A stretch of DNA of 8,873 nt from Dehalococcoidia bacterium (lineage in GTDB: Bacteria > Chloroflexota > Dehalococcoidia > GIF9 > UBA5620), in contig JADHWZ010000086.1 in assembly GCA_016783225.1 (NCBI GenBank), positions 1 to 8,873 on the forward strand, given 5' to 3'. The notes beneath the pieces are model-generated. The model saw only the letters and a list, made by a program, of their open reading frames with translations, did not search any database and had not been told where the DNA came from. Both the position numbers and the translations under genes were made by a program. Position 1 is the first letter of the stretch. Each line of letters begins with the position of its first letter. Of the stretch, positions 1 through 6,427 are shown in pieces.

Positions 1-242
1 TTACTCCAGTTGGTCTCAAGATATACACGTCTCTCTGCAACTATTTCGAACCTTTGGACATCATCTGCGTTGCCCGAAGAAGCCAGTCGTCCAATACACC
101 TGTGTGGTACACCCGGGCCAGAAGGCACAACTTCTATCTACGCGGCTTCAAATACTTGATCATTGTAAGGAAGTCAGCCAGAACATCGGAATCCACTAAA
201 CGCAGGAAGATTGAATGGGCATCGTACTATAGGGGCAGATAG
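1..242 (+). CDS. DNA methyltransferase, C-terminal end (partial, 5' end outside window)
   Basis: The reading frame is open from the window edge (first full codon at base 3) to TAG at 240-242, giving the last 79 residues. They read like the C-terminal part of an N4/N6-type DNA methylase: a run containing LDIICVARRSQ, then a conserved-looking tail HNFYLRGFKYLIIVRKS, matching the 'N-F-x-L-R-G-F/Y-x-Y-L-x-I-x-x-K' ending I know from type II DNA methylases. None of the catalytic or SAM-binding motifs fall inside the window, so target base and site cannot be read. The gene ends 32 bp before a restriction endonuclease on the same strand, which strongly supports its role as the cognate protective methylase. 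The first ATG in this frame, at 54, is internal and should not be taken as the start. Family assignment rests on a short tail and is moderately sure. Confidence 0.62.
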   Translation, partial: TPVGLKIYTSLCNYFEPLDIICVARRSQSSNTPVWYTRARRHNFYLRGFKYLIIVRKSARTSESTKRRKIEWASYYRGR

Positions 243-262
243 CGATTGAAGCCAGATTGTCC

Positions 263-267
263 TGAGG
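263..267 (+). promoter_or_regulatory. Ribosome binding site of the restriction endonuclease
   Basis: TGAGG at 263-267 sits 7 nt before the ATG at 275 and supports that start. It is the only purine-rich match in the 32-bp gap after the methyltransferase. Confidence 0.5.
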
Positions 268-274
268 CAATAAT

Positions 275-979
275 ATGAAATACACGGCCAACTTCACCAA
301 CATCCTCCTGCCTATTCTTGAAAGATATCTGAAGAAGTACGGCAGAGCAGAAATCCACAAGTATTTCTTTGACGTGTTAAATGAAACAAAGGAAATTTTC
401 CAACGGACCACTAGCGACACTAATGGGCAAAAATGGAGAAACGAAAGCGGGACAATGCTTGAACAACTCGTTATTTCCTTCATCCACAAGGAAATTTCAA
501 AACTAGGTTATGATATTACAACTGATGATGAAATAGATAGCAGTAGTTCAGGTGTTCTAGAAAAAGTGGGACATAATATTGTCTTGAAATATGGTAAATA
601 TTACATCCTTCCTGACAGTGACATCGTAATTTACAATCCGCAGACAGCCGAAGTAAAAGCAATTATTTCCTGTAAAGCATCTGTTAGAGAGAGATTCGCA
701 CAGTCCCTATATTGGAAGTTGAAGTTGGCTAACAATGATAGAACTAGAAATATTAAGATGTATTTTGTCACTGTTGACAAAGAATATAACAAAAAGAAGA
801 CCCGTTGCATAAAACCATCTCTAGATATAGAAGGGAACAAAGACCCGACTAAACCGCGAATATTGCTTGAGTATGAAATGGACGGGGTTTACGTGACTAG
901 GCAGATGAAAAACGAAAGTGCTAAGGTCAAAATGTTTGACAAATTTATTGCCGACTTTAAAGCACTAGCATTGCAGTGA
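275..979 (+). CDS. Type II restriction endonuclease, CCGG-family / BsaWI-like
   Basis: A 234-residue protein that would cut unmethylated DNA as the partner of the methyltransferase just upstream. Residues 113-116 read PDSD and residues 132-140 read SCKASVRER, followed by FAQSLYWKLKL. This fits a PD-(D/E)XK nuclease in which D114/D116 and K134 are catalytic and the usual acid two residues before the lysine is a serine (S132). Enzymes of the CCGG/CCNGG group (Ecl18kI, NgoMIV, Bse634I, BsaWI) show the same change, and their R-(D/E)-R motif contacts the CC:GG core. R138-E139-R140 lies four residues after the lysine, as in Ecl18kI. The N-terminal half holds a helix with acidic residues (around 57-73, ESGTMLEQL) that could supply the missing carboxylate. 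The gene is AT-richer than the metabolic genes downstream, which suggests transfer. The exact recognition site is not determinable; a CCGG or CC-N-GG core is an inference. Confidence 0.75.
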   Translation: MKYTANFTNILLPILERYLKKYGRAEIHKYFFDVLNETKEIFQRTTSDTNGQKWRNESGTMLEQLVISFIHKEISKLGYDITTDDEIDSSSSGVLEKVGHNIVLKYGKYYILPDSDIVIYNPQTAEVKAIISCKASVRERFAQSLYWKLKLANNDRTRNIKMYFVTVDKEYNKKKTRCIKPSLDIEGNKDPTKPRILLEYEMDGVYVTRQMKNESAKVKMFDKFIADFKALALQ

Positions 980-1431
980 TATGGTCGGGCGTATTCCGTA
1001 TTAGAAGCCTTAGCGAATTGCTCTGCTTGCTTTGGAACTTGGTTCCTTTCGGCTAGTATGATACTGTGTAACCGTCTCATGGCTACGCCTTCGGTCGTCC
1101 ATGAGTGCAATTGCGGTCGTCCTGCTGGCAGGAATAGCCAAGATAGTATCCCTCACGCCTCCTTCCCAATTATGCCACCGTTTGACCAGAAAAGGCACCG
1201 CTGCGCCACCGTCACCACCGCAATTCGCGGCAGCCGAGCTAAGGACGTCTGTTTGGCGTAGTGTGCGCGGAGGGGAATCAACTGGACGATGCTAAGGCAC
1301 TGAGTCCCTGTGCGCCCACGGCATCCGCACTAGCATTTTGCTAACGAACTGCTGAGCACGCCGCATCACCACACGCCACGCCAGATACGAAATCGGCTTC
1401 AGGGCTCCGACCACAGCCATACTGTGATATT
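980..1431. other. Gene-poor spacer between R-M pair and toxin-antitoxin pair
   Basis: About 450 bp with no convincing gene. Short open frames on both strands (for example plus 1101-1295 and minus 1010-1198) have no good ribosome site or recognisable product. Base composition shifts abruptly from the AT-rich nuclease gene to GC-richer sequence. One hairpin is visible: CTCATGG at 1076-1082 pairs with CCATGAG at 1099-1105 around a 16-nt loop. I see no tRNA, IS end or terminator with a T-run. It may be a decayed gene or mobile-element relic; the sequence alone does not say. Confidence 0.5.
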
Positions 1432-1460
1432 TTGACAACCTGTTCTTTAGCAGTTATACT
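1432..1460 (+). promoter_or_regulatory. Sigma-70 type promoter of the vapBC-like operon
   Basis: TTGACA (1432-1437), a 17-bp spacer and TATACT (1455-1460) make a near-consensus promoter. Transcription would start near 1467, about 35 nt before the antitoxin ATG at 1501. Confidence 0.75.
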
Positions 1461-1479
1461 TATGGGGAATAGTACAACT
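1452..1479. promoter_or_regulatory. Candidate toxin-antitoxin operator (inverted repeat over the -10 box)
   Basis: AGTTATACT (1452-1460) and AGTACAACT (1471-1479) are inverted repeats matching at 8 of 9 positions around a 10-bp centre. The left arm includes the -10 box and the right arm lies just past the expected start point. This is where AbrB/VapB-type antitoxins usually bind to repress their own operon. The repeat is seen; its function as operator is inferred. Confidence 0.45.
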
Positions 1480-1500
1480 CCAATGGAAACGTAGGACAAA

Positions 1501-1752
1501 ATGACAATTGTAAAAACATCGCTAAAGGGACAAATCCTGATACCCAAGGAAATGCGAAAGAGAGTAGGCTTGAAGGCCGGGCAGAAGGTAAGCCTGAAAT
1601 TGGTTGGCGACGAAAAGATAGAACTCACCCCCGTACCGCTGGAGCCGGTGGAAACCTTCTGCGGTATGTTCCAGGAGGGCTCCTCACTCACCAAAGCATT
1701 ACTCAAAGACCGGAAGCAGGAATTAATGCATGAAAAAAGCAAGGTTGCTTGA
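1501..1752 (+). CDS. AbrB/SpoVT-fold antitoxin (VapB-like)
   Basis: An 83-residue protein whose N-terminal half is a swapped-hairpin AbrB (SpoVT-AbrB/MazE) DNA-binding domain: residues 6-32 read TSLKGQILIPKEMRKRVGLK followed by AGQKVSL, the family pattern of K-G-Q-(I/V)-x-I-P-K-x-(I/M)-R followed by L-x-x-G. The C-terminal part (about 45-83), containing FCGMFQEGSSLTKALLKDR, is the region expected to wrap and inhibit the toxin. The ATG is preceded by AGGA at 1493-1496, rather close to the start (4 nt). It overlaps the downstream PIN toxin by 23 bp, so translation is probably coupled. The near-consensus promoter and the inverted repeat upstream suggest autorepression. Family assignment is firm; the partner specificity comes from context. 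Confidence 0.87.
   Translation: MTIVKTSLKGQILIPKEMRKRVGLKAGQKVSLKLVGDEKIELTPVPLEPVETFCGMFQEGSSLTKALLKDRKQELMHEKSKVA
1718..1721 (+). promoter_or_regulatory. Ribosome binding site of the PIN toxin
   Basis: AGGA at 1718-1721, inside the antitoxin gene, lies 8 nt before the toxin ATG at 1730. It supports the overlapping start. Confidence 0.45.
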
Positions 1753-2137
1753 CTCTTTTGCCCTCCTGGCATACTTGAAAAAGGAGAAGGACTACCAGAA
1801 GGTCAAAGAAATCCTTGCTTCCCATCAGACAGGTGAGGAAGACCTCTTGATGAATGAAATCAACGTGGGGGAGGTCTACTATATCCTGGCTCGGGAGCGC
1901 TCACTTGATGCTGCGGAATACTTCCTGCACGACATTCTCCAGGCTCTTGATATAAAGACAGTCCCTAACTCTCTCCCCGATGTCATAGAAGCAGCAAGAA
2001 TCAAGGCCCAATTTCTCATCCCCTACGCCGATGCCTTCGCTGTTGCCACCGCTGTAAGATATGGTGCCACTCTGGTCACGGGAGACCTGGATTTCAAGAA
2101 GGTAGAGCACTTGATAGACATCGACTGGTTGACATAG
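1730..2137 (+). CDS. PIN-domain ribonuclease toxin (VapC-like)
   Basis: A 135-residue single-domain PIN protein, the usual VapC size. VapC enzymes are Mg2+-dependent RNases that stop growth by cutting tRNA or other RNA when the antitoxin is lost. The acidic residues of the active site are all present: D8 in LLDSFALLAYL, E48 in NEINVGEVYY, D101 in PYADAFAVATA, and D119 in LVTGDLDF. The toxin therefore looks catalytically intact. It starts 23 bp inside the upstream AbrB-type antitoxin gene on the same strand, the standard antitoxin-first arrangement, and shares its promoter. Its RNA target cannot be told from sequence. The downstream side is occupied by tandem palindromic repeats. Confidence 0.9.
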   Translation: MKKARLLDSFALLAYLKKEKDYQKVKEILASHQTGEEDLLMNEINVGEVYYILARERSLDAAEYFLHDILQALDIKTVPNSLPDVIEAARIKAQFLIPYADAFAVATAVRYGATLVTGDLDFKKVEHLIDIDWLT

Positions 2138-2197
2138 CGGAGTGCGCTGTCTTGTGCTGGATATTCATCGCCCATGTTGCCACTTTCCTTCAAGCAG

Positions 2198-2260
2198 TGT
2201 AGTGCGACCTTTTAAGGTCGCCTGGTGGGGTTTTGGGCGAGGCTGAAGCCTCGCACTACA
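2198..2260. repeat. 63-bp nested palindromic element, copy 1
   Basis: The ends TGTAGTGCGA (2198-2207) and TCGCACTACA (2251-2260) are perfect 10-bp inverted repeats. Inside are two more hairpins: GCGACCTT (2204-2211) with AAGGTCGC (2214-2221), and GCGAGGCT (2237-2244) with AGCCTCGC (2247-2254). The outer stem and the two inner hairpins share bases, so they are competing folds. It has no coding capacity and resembles a REP/MITE-like element. Sitting between convergent genes, it could end transcription from both sides, though there is no U-run. Confidence 0.85.
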
Positions 2261-2283
2261 TGTTGCCGCTTTCTTTCAGCCAG

Positions 2284-2346
2284 TGTAGTGCGACCTTTTA
2301 AGGTCGCCTGGTGGGGTTTTGGGCGAGGCTAAAGCCTCGCACTACA
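2284..2346. repeat. 63-bp nested palindromic element, copy 2
   Basis: It is identical to copy 1 except for one base (G to A) in the 2-nt loop of the second hairpin, so every stem is preserved. The flank preceding it differs from the other flank at 4 of 25 positions, so the palindrome is better conserved than its surroundings. Confidence 0.85.
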
Positions 2347-2395
2347 TGTTTAAGCCACTGGAGATATGTCTTTGGGAGAGAGCCGCCGACTGGCT

Positions 2396-2815
2396 TTACA
2401 CCACGGGAATGGTTGTGCCTGTGGCTTTGGCTATGAGCTTTCCCGCTTGATTGGTCACCGTCATTTCAGAGATGCAGACTCGCCGGCCGGTTTTCACCAC
2501 CCGGCATTCCGCGGTGAGCTCGTCCTCCACGTCGGCGCCGGCAACGAAATGAATGTTGAACTGTGAGGCCACGTTAGGGGTGATTACCGAGTTGGTGGCG
2601 TAGGCAAATGCCTGGTCGGCCAGCGACATGATAACCCCACCGAAGACCATTCCGTTGAAATTGACATATTCGGGCTTCAGCTTCATCGCCACCCTGGCGT
2701 AGCCCTCGGACAACTCCACCAATCTCATATTGAGAAATGAGGCAATGGGCTCCGCCTCCGCTTTTGCCCTCAAGGCCGCCACATTTTCTGAAGCGCTGCT
2801 CTCTTGCCGTGACAT
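2396..2815 (-). CDS. PaaI-family hotdog-fold acyl-CoA thioesterase
   Basis: A 139-residue single hotdog protein, typical in length for PaaI-like thioesterases, which hydrolyse acyl-CoA (in PaaI, aryl-acetyl-CoA) to the free acid and CoA. The core signature is at residues 52-76: NFNGMVFGG, then VIMSLADQAFAYATNS, corresponding to the family pattern N-x-H-x-x-x-H-G-G...L-A-D-x-A-(F/x). D67 is the expected catalytic acid. Two positions that are often histidine are N54 and F58 here, so substrate or mechanism may differ. It is the last gene of the minus-strand operon, 21 bp after the aminotransferase stop. A GGAGG lies at 2829-2833, 13 nt before the ATG, somewhat far. The family is firm; action on IorAB's product is inferred from the operon. 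Confidence 0.85.
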   Translation of the reverse strand: MSRQESSASENVAALRAKAEAEPIASFLNMRLVELSEGYARVAMKLKPEYVNFNGMVFGGVIMSLADQAFAYATNSVITPNVASQFNIHFVAGADVEDELTAECRVVKTGRRVCISEMTVTNQAGKLIAKATGTTIPVV

Positions 2816-2836
2816 CTGGCTCAGTATTCCTCCGTA

Positions 2837-4021
2837 TCAGTCTCGCCTGCCGCTGGCAGCTTTTTCAAAGCCAGCCAGGGAACCTTCCAATGTCCTGTCA
2901 TTGACGCAGTATGAGAGCCGGAAATATCCCGGAGACCCGAAGCCACGACCCGGCACCGTCAACACATTCCACTGCCGCAGCTGTTCCACGAAAGCAACCT
3001 CGTCTTCAAGTGGAGATTTGGGGAACATGTAGAAAGCTCCCTGAGGCTTCACCACCGAGTAGCCCATTTCGACGAGATGGCTGTACAGGAAATCCCTCTT
3101 CTTCTGGTACTCATCCACCGACACGGTTACGTGCTGAAGACTGCGCACGGCGTGCTGCATCAGGGCGGGAGCGTTCACAAACCCGAGGATCCGGTTGCAA
3201 AAGATGAAGCCGCCCATTAGCTCTTCCCGCTGGCTACATTCGGGGTGTAGGGCAATGTAGCCGACGCGCTGGCCGGGCAGCGCCAGGTCCTTGGAGTGAG
3301 AGGTGGCAACAATAGTGTGACGGTGGTGGTGAAAAACCGGAGGGTATTTCAAGCCGTCATATATGATCTTGCGATAGGCCTCATCGCTGATGAGGAAGAT
3401 CCAGGTCCCATATTGAGACTCTTTCTTCTGGAGGAGGTCACCGACCTGATGTATTAAGTCCTCGCTATAGACAACACCCGTTGGGTTATTTGGGGAATTG
3501 ATGATCACCCCCTTGGTATTGGCCGTGATAGCAGCTTCGAGAGCATCGAGCCTGGGGACAAATTGCTCGTCCGTGGGTACGACCCTGGTAAGCCCGCCGT
3601 GGTTGTCTATGTAGTTGCCGAACTCCATGAAGTAAGGGGCGAATACGATGACCTCTTCCCCTGGATTGAGTATCGTTTTCAATACCACGTTCATTGCCCC
3701 GGCAGCGCCACAGGTCATGACAATACTGTCCAGCGTGAACTTCATGCCGGTCTCTGATGAGAGTTGCGCCGCCACGGCGGCCCTTGTTTCCGGATAACCG
3801 GCGTTCGGCATGTACCTGTGCATCCCCGGCATGGGATTCTCTACCAGCCTCTTCAATTCCGCCTCAAACTCAGGCGGGGGTTCCATAATGGGGTTACCCA
3901 GAGAAAGGTCGAAGACGTTCTCCTCGCCATAACGTTGCTTGAGAGCGGCTCCCTCCTCGAACATCTTCCTGATCCACGACCCCTCTGCCATACGTGCCCG
4001 GACGTTATCCGACACTGACAT
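2837..4021 (-). CDS. PLP-dependent class I/II aminotransferase
   Basis: A 394-residue fold-type I aminotransferase of full length. It would move an amino group from an amino acid to a 2-oxo acid using pyridoxal phosphate. Visible landmarks in order are LGNP at 41-44, the CGAAGAM cofactor loop at 104-110, Y130, NSPNNPTG at 175-182 (N179), SDEAY at 212-216 (D213 and Y216 on the PLP ring), SHSKDLALPGQRVGY at 241-255 (K244 forms the Schiff base, R252 binds phosphate) and YFRLSY with R368 for the substrate carboxylate. Its ATG overlaps the end of iorB by 17 bp and has AAAGGAAA 7 nt before it. Family members include aspartate, aromatic and branched-chain enzymes, and sequence alone does not decide. 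Next to iorAB, an aromatic amino acid as donor is the most sensible guess. Confidence 0.9.
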   Translation of the reverse strand: MSVSDNVRARMAEGSWIRKMFEEGAALKQRYGEENVFDLSLGNPIMEPPPEFEAELKRLVENPMPGMHRYMPNAGYPETRAAVAAQLSSETGMKFTLDSIVMTCGAAGAMNVVLKTILNPGEEVIVFAPYFMEFGNYIDNHGGLTRVVPTDEQFVPRLDALEAAITANTKGVIINSPNNPTGVVYSEDLIHQVGDLLQKKESQYGTWIFLISDEAYRKIIYDGLKYPPVFHHHRHTIVATSHSKDLALPGQRVGYIALHPECSQREELMGGFIFCNRILGFVNAPALMQHAVRSLQHVTVSVDEYQKKRDFLYSHLVEMGYSVVKPQGAFYMFPKSPLEDEVAFVEQLRQWNVLTVPGRGFGSPGYFRLSYCVNDRTLEGSLAGFEKAASGRRD

Positions 4022-4604
4022 TCGAGGTTTCCTTTCTACCCTGCTCGAAGGCGGTCATGTTGATTTGCAGAATTCCGGACGGCAGGCGCCCTGAAATACA
4101 GTCCTTCCATAGGTCAACATCGATAGGCAAGAAAGCCGACACGCATCCCAGCATGAACATGTTGAGCGCCCGAACGTCGCCCAGCTCTGCGGCCCTGCTG
4201 GTTCCGTTGGCAAAACAAACGCGGTTCGTCTGCCGTCTCAGGATATCGCCTACCTCTTCGTCGGTGGGGTACCGGGCGGTTCCCAGGCTGACTGACAGGG
4301 GAGGCATGGCGTGGTTATTGACAACTGCCAGGCCTCCGGGACTGAGGAAGTGAGCCCACCTGGCGGCTTCCAGCTTCTCGAAAGCCACCAGCATGTCGAC
4401 TTCGCCTTCCTTGATTAGAGGGGATGAGACCTGGTCGGCGAGCCGGACGTGACTCAGGACGCTGCCGCCACGTTGTGCCATGCCAAGCGTGTCTGTCTTC
4501 TTGATATCGTATCCTGCGGTGAGAGCCACCTCGCCCAGTATGTCACTGGCCAGAATGATACCCTGGCCGCCCACGCCTACCATGAGTAGGTCTTGCTTGT
4601 TCAT
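4005..4604 (-). CDS. iorB: Indolepyruvate ferredoxin oxidoreductase, beta subunit
   Basis: A 199-residue protein corresponding to the gamma domain of 2-oxoacid:ferredoxin oxidoreductases. The N-terminus reads LLMVGVGGQGIILAS (G10-G15 glycine loop) and is followed by KKTDTLGMAQRGGSVLSHVR (35-54), both hallmarks of IorB. It pairs with IorA to decarboxylate aryl-pyruvates oxidatively to aryl-acetyl-CoA, the subunit being implicated in CoA handling. Its ATG overlaps the iorA stop as ATGA (4601-4604), a typical translationally coupled junction, and its 3' end overlaps the aminotransferase start. The size and gene order (A then B) match known iorAB loci. The assignment is firm, except that the preferred 2-oxo acid is unknown. 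Confidence 0.92.
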   Translation of the reverse strand: MNKQDLLMVGVGGQGIILASDILGEVALTAGYDIKKTDTLGMAQRGGSVLSHVRLADQVSSPLIKEGEVDMLVAFEKLEAARWAHFLSPGGLAVVNNHAMPPLSVSLGTARYPTDEEVGDILRRQTNRVCFANGTSRAAELGDVRALNMFMLGCVSAFLPIDVDLWKDCISGRLPSGILQINMTAFEQGRKETSNVSVG

Positions 4605-6427
4605 TTCGGTGTCTCCGCTGCCGCAGCAGACAGCGGGCCTATTGCCTTCTTGGGGCAGAGCTGCTCACAGATAGTGCAGGCATCGCCGGCGCACGAAGCG
4701 GCATCGATGTAGATCTGCCCATCGAGCTTCTGAATGGCGGGACACCCGAGCCTGAGACAGATACCGCAGTCGTCGCACTTGTCCATATCAACTGCTCTGG
4801 GCCCGGACCGCGTCCGGAGGCGCACGGCGCAGGTGCCGCGGACGATGATAACAGAAAGCTCAGGGCTGTCCAGGGAACTCCTCACAGCCGCCCGCACAGC
4901 TTTCATATCGAAGGCGTCTATTACCTTGACATCGTTGACCCCGATGCCCCGTACCAACCGCTCGAGCTCTACCGGCTGTGTCTTCTTGCCCTGCGCCGAG
5001 ATGCCGGTCCCGGGGTGGTCCTGATGGCCTGTCATGGCCGTTGTGCCATTGTCGAGGATTACAATCGTTATCTGCCCCCCGTTGTAGACGCCGTTCACCA
5101 CGCCGGTAATACCGGAGTGGAGAAACGTGGAATCGCCGATAACCGCTATAACCTTGGTTCCAACGCCGGCCTTCTCCATTCCCAGGGCTTTGCCAATGCT
5201 GGCGCCCATACAGGCAGTCGTGTCCATGGCGCTGAGCGGAGGGTAGGTAGCCAGGGTGTAGCAGCCTATATCTCCGGTAATGATTAGCTTTGATTCGCCC
5301 TGTGCTTTGCCGCTCGAGTCCAGCAATTTCGAGCGCTGTCCAATGGTATTGAGCACAAAGAACAGGCCGGTATGCGGGCAACCCGGGCACAGCAAAGGAG
5401 GACGCCGCGGTAGCCCCTGGGGAAGGTCTACCTGCCGACCCTGCGAGGGCTCATCCAGCAGCCCGGCACGGCGCCCGGCTTCTTCGACAATGCCTGAATT
5501 CAATTCGCCCGCCCTGGGGATGAACTCCTTACCGATGACCTCTATCCCCATGGCCTGGATACTCTCCTGAAGAAACGGGTCGAGTTCCTCCACCACCATC
5601 ACCCTGTCTACCTTATCGGCGAACTCGCGCAGCAAATTCCGCGGTAGGGGATATGTCATGCCGAGCTTGAGGAAAGAGGCCTTGGGGAAGGCCTCCCTGG
5701 CGTACTGGTAGGCGACGCCGCTGGTCACCACGCCCAGATGACGCTCGCCCCACAGTACCTGATTGTGCGGGAACGTCTCGGCATAGGCTGCCAGCTTAAC
5801 CAGTCGGTCCTCTATCAACGGATGCCTGAGCCTGGCGTGGACTGGCAGCATTACGTACTTCTGCACGTCGTGCTTGAAGCCTGGCTGCCTGGCCGGCGTG
5901 ACCCTCTTCCCGTTCACTTCCACCAGCGATTTGGAGTGGGAAATACGAGTGGTGGTGTACACCAGCACCGGGGTATCGAATTCCTCGCTCATGTCATAAG
6001 CAACCGCCATCAGGTCGTAGGCTTCTTGGCTATCAGAGGGTTCCAGCATGGGTACTTTGGCGAGCCTGGCATAATGCCGGTCGTCCTGCTCGTTCTGCGA
6101 GCTGTGTATGCCGGGGTCGCCAGCGCAAACAACAACCATCCCTCCGTCGATCCCGGTCGTCGCGGCAGCCATGAACGGGTCCGTCGCCACGTTCAGCCCC
6201 ACCTGCTTCAGGGAAACCAGTGTTCTGGTGCCGGCGTACGCTGCCCCCAGACCCACTTCCATAGCCACCTTCTCATTAGTTGACCACTCCGCATAGACAT
6301 CATCGAACTGGGCTATGGATTCCAGTATCTCGGTGCTTGGGGTGCCGGGATAGGCCGCGGCCACCGTCACGCCGGCATGATAGGCCCCGAGGGCCAGGGC
6401 TTCATTGCCTGAAAGCAGTTTCTTCAT
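4601..6427 (-). CDS. iorA: Indolepyruvate ferredoxin oxidoreductase, alpha subunit
   Basis: A cytosolic 608-residue thiamine diphosphate (TPP) enzyme that, with IorB, converts aryl-pyruvate plus CoA to aryl-acetyl-CoA and CO2 while reducing ferredoxin. An N-terminal TPP pyrimidine domain is seen from MKKLLSGNEALALGA (1-15) through AYPGTPSTEI (25-34) and the NEKVAMEVGLGAAYAGTRT segment (about 51-69). The TPP diphosphate domain contains CPGCPHTG (347-354), GDIGCYTL (385-392), GDSTFLHSG (431-439) and DNGTTAMTG (459-467). The C-terminal ferredoxin domain has two cysteine sets: C551, C554, C557, C562 and C579, C584, C587, C591. The second set has four residues between its first two cysteines instead of the usual two. 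I chose ATG 6427 over TTG 6445 because family members start close to M-x-K-x-L-x-S-G-N-E and GGCAGG (6438-6443) precedes it by 10 nt. It is first in a four-gene operon. Confidence 0.93.
   Translation of the reverse strand: MKKLLSGNEALALGAYHAGVTVAAAYPGTPSTEILESIAQFDDVYAEWSTNEKVAMEVGLGAAYAGTRTLVSLKQVGLNVATDPFMAAATTGIDGGMVVVCAGDPGIHSSQNEQDDRHYARLAKVPMLEPSDSQEAYDLMAVAYDMSEEFDTPVLVYTTTRISHSKSLVEVNGKRVTPARQPGFKHDVQKYVMLPVHARLRHPLIEDRLVKLAAYAETFPHNQVLWGERHLGVVTSGVAYQYAREAFPKASFLKLGMTYPLPRNLLREFADKVDRVMVVEELDPFLQESIQAMGIEVIGKEFIPRAGELNSGIVEEAGRRAGLLDEPSQGRQVDLPQGLPRRPPLLCPGCPHTGLFFVLNTIGQRSKLLDSSGKAQGESKLIITGDIGCYTLATYPPLSAMDTTACMGASIGKALGMEKAGVGTKVIAVIGDSTFLHSGITGVVNGVYNGGQITIVILDNGTTAMTGHQDHPGTGISAQGKKTQPVELERLVRGIGVNDVKVIDAFDMKAVRAAVRSSLDSPELSVIIVRGTCAVRLRTRSGPRAVDMDKCDDCGICLRLGCPAIQKLDGQIYIDAASCAGDACTICEQLCPKKAIGPLSAAAAETPK

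Larger units (their letters stand above)
2173..2350. repeat. Tandem direct repeat, 86-bp period, two copies plus 6 bp
   Basis: Copy 1 (2173-2258) and copy 2 (2259-2344) differ at 5 of 86 positions, and a third copy starts (CATGTT at 2345-2350) before the match ends. Each unit is about 25 bp of flank followed by a 63-bp palindromic element. The array fills the gap between two convergent genes, the PIN toxin on the plus strand and the thioesterase on the minus strand. Confidence 0.93.

Noticed and set aside
962..1337. 11-bp direct repeat GCACTAGCATT at 962-972 and 1327-1337, as a possible insertion target duplication.
   Set aside because: Repeats of this length are expected by chance several times in a window this size, and no inverted ends or transposase lie between them.
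1341..1772. 143-codon minus-strand frame opposite the antitoxin.
   Set aside because: It covers the vapB-like gene and its promoter on the other strand; low-complexity translation, no domain.
2173..2350. The tandem repeats as a CRISPR array.
   Set aside because: The spacer-equivalent segments are near-identical flanks, there are only two units, and no cas gene is present.
4860..5390. 176-codon minus-strand frame inside iorA.
   Set aside because: An out-of-frame shadow of the well-supported iorA TPP-domain coding sequence; the translation has no family features.
5738..6283. 181-codon plus-strand frame opposite iorA.
   Set aside because: Antisense shadow of a GC-rich gene; no ribosome site or domain.
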